A stretch of DNA of 64,000 bases, from NCBI RefSeq assembly GCF_000733935.1, contig NZ_JPON01000001.1:806001-870000 (forward strand), given 5' to 3'. Under the pieces are notes generated by a model that saw only the letters and a program-made list of their open reading frames with translations, made no database searches and had not been told where the DNA came from. Numbering within the stretch: the first letter of the stretch is position 1; each line of letters begins with the position of its first letter. The DNA comes from Methylomarinum vadi. Its GTDB lineage: Bacteria > Pseudomonadota > Gammaproteobacteria > Methylococcales > Methylomonadaceae. This document shows, piece after piece, positions 1 to 8,422 of the stretch. Made by a program: the position numbers and the translations under genes.

Positions 1-1203
1 AACCGGAATGGGTAATAGATTTAAAATTCCCAGGCTGACGCTGATCAGGCCCAGATATTTTAAAAAAGGAACCAAACCCATTTCAGCCGATTGTCCCGCA
101 TACTGAGCAATACTGATGGGGCCACTCAAATTTTCCACCGAGGCCTGTCCAATTAGCATTTTTCCAATCATCATCAACGTTCCGACAGAAAACTGCCATG
201 TTCTCTCCAAAGCAACCGGGAAGGCCTGCAAAGGCGAAAGGCTATAAGTAACACGAATCGAATCCAATAAATCTTTTGGAATTTCCACCCCTGCACCAAT
301 TTTGCCGATGGTTTTACCATCCTGTTCTACAGCCTCCGGAATCACATTGAGGGGCAAACGTATCCCGCCTCTTTCTACGATCAATTTGATTAATGTTTGC
401 GGACGCTCCTGAACATATTTGACCCACTCCATCCATTCATTAATAGGCTGACCATCCGCGCTGACAATTAAATCGCCTACTTGCAAACCTGCTTGTTTTG
501 CCGCTCCTTGCTCAAGCACTTTACCAATAATCGGTTTCAACTTCGGTGACCAGGGCGTCAATCCCAAACGTTCATAAAGAGTTTCCGGTTTCTCGATATC
601 ATGTCCGGAAATTGAGATAACCTTAACCCGCTCGAAATCATCCTGAGATTTGACGGCCAGCTGAATCGCCTGGCTGCCACTCATCGCCTCCGAGAATAAC
701 GTACTGATGGCTTCGGACCAGGTCGGTACTTTCCTGCCGTTGATTTTTAGAATTTCATCGCCTTCCTGCAAACCGGCATCGGCAGCCAGAGTTCCAGGTT
801 CGATCGCTCCAATAATGGGGCGAATACCGGTTTCGCCTAGTATCAAAACAGTCCAAAACAAAAAAACGGCCAACAACAAGTTGAAAATGGGGCCAGCAGC
901 AACAATTGCCGCGCGGGCCAATAAAGACTGGCGATTGAAAGCTAACGGCAGATCTTCCGGCTTGACCTCACCTTCTCTTTCATCAACCATTTTGACATAT
1001 CCACCCAGGGGAATCGCTGACAAAGCATATTCGGTCGAATCCGGTGTTTTTCGATACGACCAAACGACCTTGCCGAAACCAACCGAGAAACGCAACACCT
1101 TGACGCCTGCTTTTCTGGCCACCCAAAAATGGCCAAATTCATGAAAAGCCACCAGCACGCTAACGGCCACGGCAAAATAAAACAGGCTGTACAAAATGTC
1201 CAT
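1..1203 (-). CDS. rseP: RseP site-2 intramembrane zinc metalloprotease, C-terminus cut by window edge
   Basis: Family role: cleaves the anti-sigma factor RseA within the inner membrane after DegS, releasing sigma-E, and clears remnant signal peptides. Seen: translation from the ATG at 1203 gives an N-terminal membrane segment with the zinc-binding HEFGH motif at residues 21-25, then two PDZ-type regions (roughly residues 115-200 and 205-290) and a late hydrophobic segment ending in NLLPIPV at the window edge. The final membrane segment with the third metal ligand lies outside, so about 401 of an expected 450 residues are visible. The start overlaps the dxr stop by one base (TAATG), so the two are probably translationally coupled. 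It is the last visible gene of the rpsB-side cluster. Confidence 0.95.
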   Translation of the reverse strand, partial: MDILYSLFYFAVAVSVLVAFHEFGHFWVARKAGVKVLRFSVGFGKVVWSYRKTPDSTEYALSAIPLGGYVKMVDEREGEVKPEDLPLAFNRQSLLARAAIVAAGPIFNLLLAVFLFWTVLILGETGIRPIIGAIEPGTLAADAGLQEGDEILKINGRKVPTWSEAISTLFSEAMSGSQAIQLAVKSQDDFERVKVISISGHDIEKPETLYERLGLTPWSPKLKPIIGKVLEQGAAKQAGLQVGDLIVSADGQPINEWMEWVKYVQERPQTLIKLIVERGGIRLPLNVIPEAVEQDGKTIGKIGAGVEIPKDLLDSIRVTYSLSPLQAFPVALERTWQFSVGTLMMIGKMLIGQASVENLSGPISIAQYAGQSAEMGLVPFLKYLGLISVSLGILNLLPIPV

Positions 1204-2387
1204 TAGCTTAATAACCCCTCAATCACGCGTTGTGCCTCGATTCTAGCCTGCCGATCGGCATGCAATACGATGTCCAAGCTATCGGCGGAGTCTGGAGTGA
1301 AATGCGCCATGGTACGCTCGATAATGACAGCGATATCGGTGAAGCGCACCCGTTCGTTCAAAAAGGCATCCACCGCAATTTCATTAGCGGCGTTCAGTAC
1401 GGTCGGCATAATGCCTCCCGCCTTGATCGCTTCATACGCCAATCGCAAACAGGGAAAACGCTCCAAATTAGGTTCCTCAAAGTCCATTTGCTTAACGTCG
1501 AAAATATTTAACGGTTCGACGCCGGAATCAAATCTGTCCGGCCAGGCCATCGCATAAGCAATCGGCGTCCGCATATCCGGGTTGCCCATTTGCGCAAGTA
1601 CCGAACCATCGACATAATCGACCATGGAATGAATAATACTTTGCTTATGTATCACCACTTGAATATCGTCTGGAGACATATTGAATAATAAGCAGGCTTC
1701 GATAAGCTCCAAACCCTTATTCATCATCGTCGCGGAATCGACAGAGATTTTTCGCCCCATGTCCCATTTGGGATGCGCAACCGCTTGTTCCGGCGTTACG
1801 TCATGCAATTCCTCGACAGGTGTCTCCCTAAAAGGTCCACCCGATGCGGTCAATAAGATACGACGGGCTTGTTTGGCCTTATGGCCTGTTTCATATCCAC
1901 CAGGCATGCACTGAAAGATAGCGTTATGTTCGCTGTCTATAGGCAGCAAATGCGCACCGCTTTCCTTAACCGCGCGCATAAAAATATCGCCCGACATCAC
2001 CAGCGCCTCTTTATTAGCTAGCAATATGGTTTTACCCGCCTTTGCTGCCGCTAACGTCGGCAGCAAACCAGCCGCTCCCACAATCGCCGCCATTACCGAG
2101 TCGACTTGATCCAACGTTGCCACTTGTTGCAAAGCTTCGGCACCGGTCAAGACGTTGATATCGGATACCGGCGAATCGGCAAGTTTATCCTTAAACGCCT
2201 CGGCTTTTTCTTCCGCCGCAACGACGACATATTCGGGGTGATGCGTTAAGCACTGCTCGAACAAGCCATCAATATTGTGATTCGCGGTTAGGGCAACGAC
2301 CCGATATTGATCGGGATGCCTGGCAACGACATCTAGTGTGCTAACGCCAATCGAACCGGTCGCGCCGAGAATACATAAGCCTTTCAT
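1203..2387 (-). CDS. dxr: 1-deoxy-D-xylulose 5-phosphate reductoisomerase
   Basis: Catalyses NADPH-dependent rearrangement and reduction of DXP to MEP, the committed step of the non-mevalonate isoprenoid pathway in the cytosol. Seen: 394 aa, normal length; N-terminal Rossmann motif GATGSIG at residues 8-14, the [12 protein letters not shown] segment, the metal-site segment [11 protein letters not shown], and the [21 protein letters not shown] substrate-binding region. It overlaps cdsA by 4 bp upstream and rseP by 1 bp downstream, indicating one transcript. Its product feeds undecaprenyl diphosphate made by the neighbouring uppS as well as quinones and carotenoids. Confidence 0.97.
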   Translation of the reverse strand: MKGLCILGATGSIGVSTLDVVARHPDQYRVVALTANHNIDGLFEQCLTHHPEYVVVAAEEKAEAFKDKLADSPVSDINVLTGAEALQQVATLDQVDSVMAAIVGAAGLLPTLAAAKAGKTILLANKEALVMSGDIFMRAVKESGAHLLPIDSEHNAIFQCMPGGYETGHKAKQARRILLTASGGPFRETPVEELHDVTPEQAVAHPKWDMGRKISVDSATMMNKGLELIEACLLFNMSPDDIQVVIHKQSIIHSMVDYVDGSVLAQMGNPDMRTPIAYAMAWPDRFDSGVEPLNIFDVKQMDFEEPNLERFPCLRLAYEAIKAGGIMPTVLNAANEIAVDAFLNERVRFTDIAVIIERTMAHFTPDSADSLDIVLHADRQARIEAQRVIEGLLS

Positions 2388-3259
2388 GCAAATACACTCC
2401 GCCCAATCAAGAGAATTCCCGCGTAGAAAAAGGGCGCCGCAGCGATCACGCTATCCACCCGATCTAAAACGCCGCCATGGCCTGGCAACAAAAAACCACT
2501 GTCTTTGACGCCTTTTTGTCTTTTAACCAGACTAAAGAACAAATCGCCGTAGATCGACACCAGCACGGTCAATACCGAAAGAAAAACAAAATCCGTCGCA
2601 ATTAGGATGTGGAATTGGTAATAAAGACCTAACGCGACAGCACATAGAAAGCCTGCCGCTAGTGCACCATACATTCCCTGCACGGTTTTTCCGGGACTGA
2701 TTTGTTCCGCTAGTTTTTCCTTGCCGAATTTTTTGCCGGTAAAATAAGCGGCAATGTCCGCTACCCAAATTAAAATCAGGAAATACATCACCATTTCAGT
2801 TCCGTAAAAAGCCCTTAATCGACTCAAGAACATCCATGCCGACAACAATACAAACCAGCCAATGAGGCCCTTATATTTAACCTTAAGATTCAGTTTAAGC
2901 AACTGATCGGGAACTTTTCTGATTAAAATCATCAGCAATAACCATAACACCACCGGCCCGATGACCAACCACTCCAGGACTCCCGAATATTCCTTGATAC
3001 CCGGCCATTCCATGACCTCTGCCATGACTTCAAGAATCATTGTCCAGGAAAAAATGACAAACATCGGCAGTATCAACGCCAAGAGAAAAAGTAATTTGGA
3101 CAGGATTTTTTCCATGCCAATCAGACTTGTCCACTCCCAAGCAGCCAATAAGACGATGACAGCAATGAACAATGAAAAATAATTTGACGGCAATAGAAAT
3201 ATTGCCGCGACTGCTACAGCAAGCAATATCAAAGCGGTTATGATACGAGGAAATAACAT
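2384..3259 (-). CDS. cdsA: Phosphatidate cytidylyltransferase (CDP-diglyceride synthase)
   Basis: Inner-membrane enzyme converting phosphatidic acid and CTP to CDP-diacylglycerol, the branch-point intermediate of phospholipid synthesis. Seen: 291 aa with about eight hydrophobic segments and the C-terminal family signature around residues 240-265 ([13 protein letters not shown], then [13 protein letters not shown]). Start ATG at 3259; the stop overlaps dxr by 4 bp. It follows uppS by 16 bp in the cluster order uppS-cdsA-dxr-rseP, standard in gammaproteobacteria. The residues expected for catalysis and metal binding are present. Confidence 0.96.
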   Translation of the reverse strand: MLFPRIITALILLAVAVAAIFLLPSNYFSLFIAVIVLLAAWEWTSLIGMEKILSKLLFLLALILPMFVIFSWTMILEVMAEVMEWPGIKEYSGVLEWLVIGPVVLWLLLMILIRKVPDQLLKLNLKVKYKGLIGWFVLLSAWMFLSRLRAFYGTEMVMYFLILIWVADIAAYFTGKKFGKEKLAEQISPGKTVQGMYGALAAGFLCAVALGLYYQFHILIATDFVFLSVLTVLVSIYGDLFFSLVKRQKGVKDSGFLLPGHGGVLDRVDSVIAAAPFFYAGILLIGRSVFA

Positions 3260-3275
3260 GATTGTTTATGTTGAA

Positions 3276-4034
3276 TTATGATTGTTTAATGACTTGTTCG
3301 CCTGTATGACCAAAACGTCTTTGCCTACGCCTAAAACTGTCGATGGCCTCACTCAGCAATGCCTCATCGAATTCGGGCCATAGTGCATCGGTGAAGTAGA
3401 ACTCGGTATAAGCCATTTGCCACAGCAAAAAATTACTGACACGTTGCTCGCCACCAGATCGAATGAACAAATCCGGCTCGTGCAAATCGGCCGTTGATAA
3501 ATGGCGATTCACCAAGTCCTCGTTAATATCCGAAGCCTGCAACAGCCCCTGCTCTATCTTTACGGCAATTTGCCGAAACGCCTCAGTAATGTCCCATCGC
3601 CCCCCATAGTTTGCGGCAATGTTCAACGTCAACCCACGATTGTTGCAAGTCTGTGCCTCGGCCTGAGCGATTTTAGCCTGTAATTTATCGGAAAAGGCCG
3701 TTTTATCGCCAATGATACGCAAGCGAATATCGTTTTCGTCGAGCTTATCGACCTCACTCTGCAAGGTCATCATGAACAATTCCATCAAGGTATTAACTTC
3801 GGCCTGGGGTCGGCGCCAATTTTCACTGCTGAATGCGAATAACGATAACACCTCGATTTGTTGCTTAGCGCAATATTCAACGATCTTACGCACCGTCTTA
3901 ACGCCTTCACGGTGCCCCATCACCCTGGGCATCAGCCTTTTTTGCGCCCATCGTCCATTACCATCCATGATAATTGCGATATGTCGGGGATTACCGTTAT
4001 CGGTTGTTATTTGATTATTCAGGTCAGCTGGCAT
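3276..4034 (-). CDS. uppS: Isoprenyl (undecaprenyl) diphosphate synthase
   Basis: Cis-prenyltransferase that extends farnesyl diphosphate with eight IPP units to the C55 carrier lipid for peptidoglycan and polysaccharide synthesis. Seen: the family motif IIMDGNGRWA with the catalytic Asp, followed by GHREGVKTVRKIV, and the C-terminal DLFIRSGGEQRVSNFLLWQ segment. The frame can start at a TTG at 4046, one base before the frr stop, or at an ATG at 4034. I prefer the ATG (252 aa), though neither has a strong Shine-Dalgarno. It directly follows frr and precedes cdsA. Confidence 0.95.
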   Translation of the reverse strand: MPADLNNQITTDNGNPRHIAIIMDGNGRWAQKRLMPRVMGHREGVKTVRKIVEYCAKQQIEVLSLFAFSSENWRRPQAEVNTLMELFMMTLQSEVDKLDENDIRLRIIGDKTAFSDKLQAKIAQAEAQTCNNRGLTLNIAANYGGRWDITEAFRQIAVKIEQGLLQASDINEDLVNRHLSTADLHEPDLFIRSGGEQRVSNFLLWQMAYTEFYFTDALWPEFDEALLSEAIDSFRRRQRRFGHTGEQVIKQS

Positions 4035-4046
4035 ATTGACGCTCAA

Positions 4047-4604
4047 TCACATGGACAGTAGATCAGCTTCTTTTTCTTCAAGATACTTTTCCACTTCCTT
4101 AATGTATTGATCGGTAATTTTCTGTATTTTATCTTCGCCTGCGCGCGCCTCGTCCTCGGAAATCATTTTTTCCTTTAAAGCCTCTTTGATCTCGTTGTTA
4201 GCTTCTCGGCGAATATTTCGGATGGCAACCCTGCCTTGCTCCGCTTCTTGCTTGACAACTCTTACCAAATCCCGGCGCCGTTCTTCGGTCAACGGCGGTA
4301 GCGGAATCCGGATGACCGCTCCTTGGGTGGCCGGGTTCAAACCTAAATCGGATGCCATGATCGCCTTTTCTATCGCTTGAACCATGTTTTTTTCCCAAGG
4401 CGTAACCTTCAAAGTCCGAGAATCTTCCACCGACACATTAGCGACTTGAGACAAAGGCGTATCAGAACCGTAATATGAAACGTTAATCTGGTCGAGCAGA
4501 CTGGGATGCGCCCGGCCGGTTCTTATTTTGGAAAAAGCCTTTTGCAATGCTTCGATACTTTTGGCCATTCGCGCCGCAGCATCCTGTTGAATATCACTGA
4601 TCAT
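4047..4604 (-). CDS. frr: Ribosome recycling factor
   Basis: RRF works with EF-G to split the post-termination ribosome. Seen: 185 aa, the usual length, with an N-terminal helix including [13 protein letters not shown], the domain II strand region, and the C-terminal helix [22 protein letters not shown]. The start at 4604 overlaps the end of pyrH by 11 bp, so translation is likely coupled. Position between pyrH and uppS is the conserved gammaproteobacterial arrangement. Confidence 0.97.
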   Translation of the reverse strand: MISDIQQDAAARMAKSIEALQKAFSKIRTGRAHPSLLDQINVSYYGSDTPLSQVANVSVEDSRTLKVTPWEKNMVQAIEKAIMASDLGLNPATQGAVIRIPLPPLTEERRRDLVRVVKQEAEQGRVAIRNIRREANNEIKEALKEKMISEDEARAGEDKIQKITDQYIKEVEKYLEEKEADLLSM

Positions 4605-5328
4605 TTGTTTTCCTCTTCTCGATTAAGGAGCCGATATTTTCCCCCTGCATCAAACGCATGACGGCTCCCGGCTCAAAAATATTCATCACCCGCATAGGTA
4701 AATCGTTATCCCGACACAAGACCAATGCGGTCGTATCCATCACATTCAGCCGCTGATCCAACGCTTCGTCATAGGTCAAATGGGGATAAAACAGCGCATC
4801 CGGAACTTTTTCGGGATCGGCGGAGTACACTCCTTTTACCTTGGTAGCCTTAATCATTAATTCGGCATTGATTTCAATGGCTCTCAAACTAGCGGCCGTA
4901 TCCGTCGTAAAAAATGGATTCCCGGTTCCCGCAGCAAAAATAACCACCCTACCTTTCTCCAAATGCCTAACGGCACGGCGGCGTATGTAGTCCTCACATA
5001 CCTGATTAATCTTTAGCGCGGTCATCACCCTCACCGGTTGACCAAGATATTCCAAGGCATCCTGCATCGCCAAGGCATTAATCACGGTTGCCAACATCCC
5101 CATCTGATCGCCGGTTACACGATTCAAACCCTCCGACGCAGTTTCAGCGCCTCGTAAAATATTGCCTCCGCCAATCACTAGGCCTACCTGAATGCCGGCA
5201 TCGCATAGATCTTTCACTTCCAGAGCCAGGCGCTTAACGATGTCTGGATCTATACTGACCCCCTTCTCATTCATTAGCGCCTCACCGCTCAATTTAAGCA
5301 AAATTCTCCGGCATATCAATCGACTCAT
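4594..5328 (-). CDS. pyrH: UMP kinase
   Basis: Phosphorylates UMP to UDP using ATP in pyrimidine nucleotide synthesis; the bacterial enzyme belongs to the amino-acid-kinase fold and is a hexamer regulated by GTP and UTP. Seen: 244 aa, motifs [10 protein letters not shown] near the N-terminus, [12 protein letters not shown] around residues 51-62, and [12 protein letters not shown] in the acceptor site. It is separated from tsf by an intrinsic terminator, so it may have its own promoter in the 50 bp upstream or depend on read-through. It overlaps frr downstream. Confidence 0.97.
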   Translation of the reverse strand: MSRLICRRILLKLSGEALMNEKGVSIDPDIVKRLALEVKDLCDAGIQVGLVIGGGNILRGAETASEGLNRVTGDQMGMLATVINALAMQDALEYLGQPVRVMTALKINQVCEDYIRRRAVRHLEKGRVVIFAAGTGNPFFTTDTAASLRAIEINAELMIKATKVKGVYSADPEKVPDALFYPHLTYDEALDQRLNVMDTTALVLCRDNDLPMRVMNIFEPGAVMRLMQGENIGSLIEKRKTNDQ

Positions 5329-5379
5329 ATTCCAGTTTCCACTATGTCATTAAAAAGTAATAGGATTTACTGCTTCCAT

Positions 5380-5407
5380 AAAAAACCCGGTCAAAACCGG
5401 GTTTTTT
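5380..5407 (-). terminator. Intrinsic terminator between tsf and pyrH
   Basis: Perfect inverted repeat (AAAAACCCGG, TCAAAA loop, CCGGGTTTTT) immediately after the tsf stop. The stem is A/T-flanked on both sides, so it can work in either direction; the relevant one is minus-strand transcription leaving tsf. It would uncouple rpsB-tsf from pyrH. Confidence 0.85.
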
Positions 5408-5415
5408 CAGAGTTA

Positions 5416-6291
5416 TTAGCCTCTTACTTGAGCCATAACCTCTTCGGCAAAGTTCTCTTCTTTTTTCTCGATGCCTTCGCCTACCTCAAAGCGAGTAAAG
5501 CGTATCACCGAATTATCTTTGGATTTAAGCAATTGCCCAACAGACATTTTATCGTCCTTAATAAAAGGCTGCCCTACCAAGGTAATTTCACCCAGGAATT
5601 TTTTAATACGTCCGCTGATCATTTTTTCAACAATTTCAGCAGGCTTTCCACTTTCCAACGCTTGAGCGGAGAAGATTTCCTTCTCTTTTTCAATTGCCGC
5701 CGGTTCGACTTGGTCTTCATTCAGATAAGCCGGGTTACTCGCAGCCACATGCATGGCCAAATCCTTGCCTAATTCCGGATCGGGTTTTGCCAATTCCACG
5801 ATGACGCCAATTTTATTACCATGCAAATAACAAGCTGTTCCACCTTGAGCATCATATTTGACAAAACGTCTCACTGTGATATTTTCGCCCAATTTCGCAA
5901 TCAAACCACGCCGTGTTTCATCGACGCTCGATCCATTGGAAAGAGTCATCGCCAATAACTGCTCGTTGTCGGCTACATCATTATTCAACAGCGTATTGGC
6001 TATATCGTTGACAAAATTAACGAAATCGTCACCTTTGGCAACAAAATCAGTTTCGCAGTTAACATCCACCATCACCGCTTTTTTCGCATCGTCGGAAATT
6101 TGAACGCCAATTACGCCTTCGGCAGCGGTTCGATCCGATTTTTTATCGGCTTTAGCCAAACCGGCTTTGCGCATATTTTCAATAGCGGTTTCCATGTCGC
6201 CGTTCGCTTCGACCAAGGCTTTTTTACATTCCATCATGCCGGAACCGGTTCTCTCACGCAGTTCCTTTACCATTGCGGCAGTAATACTCAT
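5416..6291 (-). CDS. tsf: Translation elongation factor Ts
   Basis: Guanine nucleotide exchange factor for EF-Tu. Seen: 291 aa from the ATG at 6291, which is preceded by a GAGG Shine-Dalgarno; the start MSITAAMVKELRERTGSGMM is the canonical EF-Ts N-terminus. The open frame continues 22 codons further upstream, but those codons run through the rpsB-tsf terminator hairpin and are not coding. The TDFVAKG motif and the core and coiled-coil regions are present. It is downstream of rpsB, the standard pairing. Confidence 0.97.
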   Translation of the reverse strand: MSITAAMVKELRERTGSGMMECKKALVEANGDMETAIENMRKAGLAKADKKSDRTAAEGVIGVQISDDAKKAVMVDVNCETDFVAKGDDFVNFVNDIANTLLNNDVADNEQLLAMTLSNGSSVDETRRGLIAKLGENITVRRFVKYDAQGGTACYLHGNKIGVIVELAKPDPELGKDLAMHVAASNPAYLNEDQVEPAAIEKEKEIFSAQALESGKPAEIVEKMISGRIKKFLGEITLVGQPFIKDDKMSVGQLLKSKDNSVIRFTRFEVGEGIEKKEENFAEEVMAQVRG

Positions 6292-6318
6292 TGTTTTTTT
6301 CCTCAATATTTTCAAACT

Positions 6319-6347
6319 AAAAAAACGCCTCACTAGGAGGCGTTTTG
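6319..6347 (-). terminator. Hairpin terminator/attenuator between rpsB and tsf
   Basis: On the minus strand AAACGCCTC, loop CTAGT, GAGGCGTTT followed by a T run. It lies 27 bp upstream of the tsf start. A partial terminator between rpsB and tsf would set EF-Ts below S2 or separate the two messages; the strength is inferred only from the stem and T run. Confidence 0.75.
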
Positions 6348-6433
6348 AAAGGCTCAATTTTTATCCTGAAAAGCTCAGGGTAAGAAAATTTTTCACTTTG
6401 CACCCTTAAGCCGCCCGCGCAAAGCGAAATTAA

Positions 6434-7177
6434 TTATTCTTCAGCAGTCACTTCTTCAACAAATTCATCAGCTTTTGCCGATGCATCCATAACGGCAGAC
6501 TTCGCATCGGTGATCGCGGCGGAAGCGGCTTCGCAATACAGCTTAATTGCTCGAATCGAATCGTCGTTACCCGGAATAATGTAATCAATATTATCAGGAG
6601 AATTGTTGGAATCGACCACGGCAACTACCGGTATACCTAATTTTTTCGCTTCCATGACGGCATTTTTCTCATAACCGACATCCAGCACGAACAAGACATC
6701 GGGAATACCTCTCATATCCTTGATACCGCCCAGGCTGCGCTCCAATTTTTCCATCTCGCGTTCCATGCCCAATGCTTCTTTCTTATTGAAACGTTGGTAA
6801 AGAGTACCATCCGCCTTCATGGCTTCCAGCTCTTTCAGACGATTGATGGACTTCTTGATAGTTTTGAAGTTGGTTAACATGCCACCCAACCAACGATGAT
6901 TCACGTAAGGCATGCCGCAACGCTTGGCTTCTTCAGAAACCACTTTGCGCGCCGCCTTTTTCGTACCAACAAACAGAATATTGCCTTTGTTGGCGGTCAT
7001 TTGCCCGAGATAATTCATTGCATCGTTAAACAGCGGCAAAGTTTGCTCGAGGTTTATAATATGAATTTTATTACGGGCCCCGAATAAATAAGGAGCCATT
7101 TTGGGGTTCCAATAACGGGTTTGATGTCCAAAATGAACGCCCGCTTCGAGCATTTGACGCATTGACACTGCTGCCAT
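6434..7177 (-). CDS. rpsB: 30S ribosomal protein S2
   Basis: Small-subunit ribosomal protein. Seen: 247 aa, starting [19 protein letters not shown] with the family signature [23 protein letters not shown], then KKAARKVV and the central coiled-coil region, and an acidic C-terminal tail. The ATG at 7177 has an AGGAG Shine-Dalgarno. First gene of the rpsB-tsf unit; it is preceded by a long structured leader likely to be the S2 autoregulatory site. Confidence 0.97.
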   Translation of the reverse strand: MAAVSMRQMLEAGVHFGHQTRYWNPKMAPYLFGARNKIHIINLEQTLPLFNDAMNYLGQMTANKGNILFVGTKKAARKVVSEEAKRCGMPYVNHRWLGGMLTNFKTIKKSINRLKELEAMKADGTLYQRFNKKEALGMEREMEKLERSLGGIKDMRGIPDVLFVLDVGYEKNAVMEAKKLGIPVVAVVDSNNSPDNIDYIIPGNDDSIRAIKLYCEAASAAITDAKSAVMDASAKADEFVEEVTAEE

Positions 7178-7320
7178 TGATAGTTTCTCCTAATGTTTTG
7201 CCGAAAATATTCCGGCATTGGGTTACGCCTCCACCTGCCCCGCCTGGAAACCCGTAGACTCGAAAACGAGACATGAGCACCCTACCAGCCGTGCCGACAG
7301 ATGTGAGTATTAAAATTAAT
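7178..7320 (-). promoter_or_regulatory. Structured 5' leader of rpsB, candidate S2 autoregulatory region
   Basis: About 140 nt of non-coding leader upstream of rpsB. On the minus strand it carries a CTCG-TTTT-CGAG hairpin (near 7257-7272), a GC-rich GGCGGGGCAGGTGGAGGCGT stretch, and a GCCG/CGGC hairpin near 7201-7218 just before the Shine-Dalgarno. In E. coli S2 represses its own operon through a conserved rpsB leader; assignment here is by position and by the folded GC-rich block, not by a covariance search. Confidence 0.5.
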
Positions 7321-7325
7321 TTACC

Positions 7326-7356
7326 TTTATACCATAAACAGACACCAACAACAAAC
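7326..7356 (-). promoter_or_regulatory. Possible rpsB promoter
   Basis: On the minus strand TTTGTT, 18 bp, TATAAA. Both boxes are imperfect. It is the best sigma-70-like match upstream of the leader, at a distance giving a 5' UTR of about 140 nt. Confidence 0.35.
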
Positions 7357-7467
7357 CACTATCCTCCAATTTTTCCAAGCTTGCTGACACCCGTTAATCA
7401 ATACAGAAAAAAGCCTTGAATAGAATGCATATACAGAACATCATTTTACAAAAAGCTTTAGTGAGAA

Positions 7468-7497
7468 TTGCTGCCATTTATTAGTTTTTGTTATAGT
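7468..7497 (+). promoter_or_regulatory. Candidate promoter for map-glnD
   Basis: TTGCTG, 18-bp spacer, TATAGT on the plus strand, about 160 bp upstream of the map start. The rest of the 7357-7657 interval shows no other feature. Confidence 0.45.
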
Positions 7498-7657
7498 AAA
7501 TCAACCGACTGATTCCATGGTCGCCGACACAAGGATTGATGCTTTGCTTTAAACAGCGACGGTTCTAAAAACCCTCCCGGCTTTTCGCCGCAAACGTAAC
7601 CAATCAACGCCTTTTAAATTTTTAACAACTGGCATTACCAACATTAACCCATCGCAA

Positions 7658-8422
7658 ATGAGCATTCTAATTAAAACTGCTGATGAAATAGAAAAAATGC
7701 GAATCGCCGGCAAACTGGCGGCTGAAGTACTGGAAATGATAGCCCCACACGTCGTCGCCGGCGTTAGCACCAATGAACTCGATCAAATCTGCCATGATTA
7801 TATCGTCAATGTGCAGCAAGCTATTCCCGCCCCCTTGAATTATCGAGGCTTTCCCAAGTCCATTTGCACATCAATCAATCAGCAAATATGCCACGGCATT
7901 CCCAGTGAAAAAAAATTAAAAAACGGAGACATAGTCAATATCGACATTACCGTCATCAAAGATGGCTACCATGGTGATACGAGCAAAATGTTTTGCATCG
8001 GCAACGTTGCTCCTCACGCCAAAAGACTGGTGGAAGTGACGAGAGAGGCAATGTTTTTGGGCATAGAACAAGTCAAACCTGGCGCGACGCTGGGCGACAT
8101 AGGTCACGCCATTCAAAAACATGCCGAATCGAATCGCTATTCCGTGGTCCGTGAGTTCTGCGGCCACGGCATTGGCAAAAATTTTCACGAAGAACCCCAC
8201 GTCATGCATTTTGGCAAACCCGGTCAAGGCGAGGCGTTAAAACCCGGTATGATTTTCACGATAGAACCCATGATCAATCTAGGCAAACGCCACATGAAAA
8301 TATTAAAAGACGGTTGGACCGCGGTAACCAAAGACAGAAGCTTGTCAGCGCAATGGGAACACACCATTTTGGTCACGGAAAGCGGCTACGATATTCTGAC
8401 CTTACGCCAGGAAGAATTGTGA
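7658..8422 (+). CDS. map: Type I methionine aminopeptidase
   Basis: Removes the initiator methionine from nascent proteins. Seen: 254 aa; metal ligands in context NIDITVIKDGYHGDTS (two Asp), FCGHGIG (His), FTIEPMI (Glu) and SAQWEHT (Glu), as in the pita-bread family. The ATG at 7658 has no good Shine-Dalgarno. Divergent from rpsB, an arrangement common in gammaproteobacteria; the stop overlaps the glnD GTG by 4 bp. Confidence 0.96.
   Translation: MSILIKTADEIEKMRIAGKLAAEVLEMIAPHVVAGVSTNELDQICHDYIVNVQQAIPAPLNYRGFPKSICTSINQQICHGIPSEKKLKNGDIVNIDITVIKDGYHGDTSKMFCIGNVAPHAKRLVEVTREAMFLGIEQVKPGATLGDIGHAIQKHAESNRYSVVREFCGHGIGKNFHEEPHVMHFGKPGQGEALKPGMIFTIEPMINLGKRHMKILKDGWTAVTKDRSLSAQWEHTILVTESGYDILTLRQEEL

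Noticed and set aside
6292-6357. 22-codon N-terminal extension of EF-Ts
   Set aside because: The extension encodes the terminator hairpin region; the canonical start at 6291 has a Shine-Dalgarno.
8314-8418. 35-codon N-terminal extension of GlnD
   Set aside because: It overlaps the end of map in another frame; the GTG at 8419 has AGGAAG and gives the family length.
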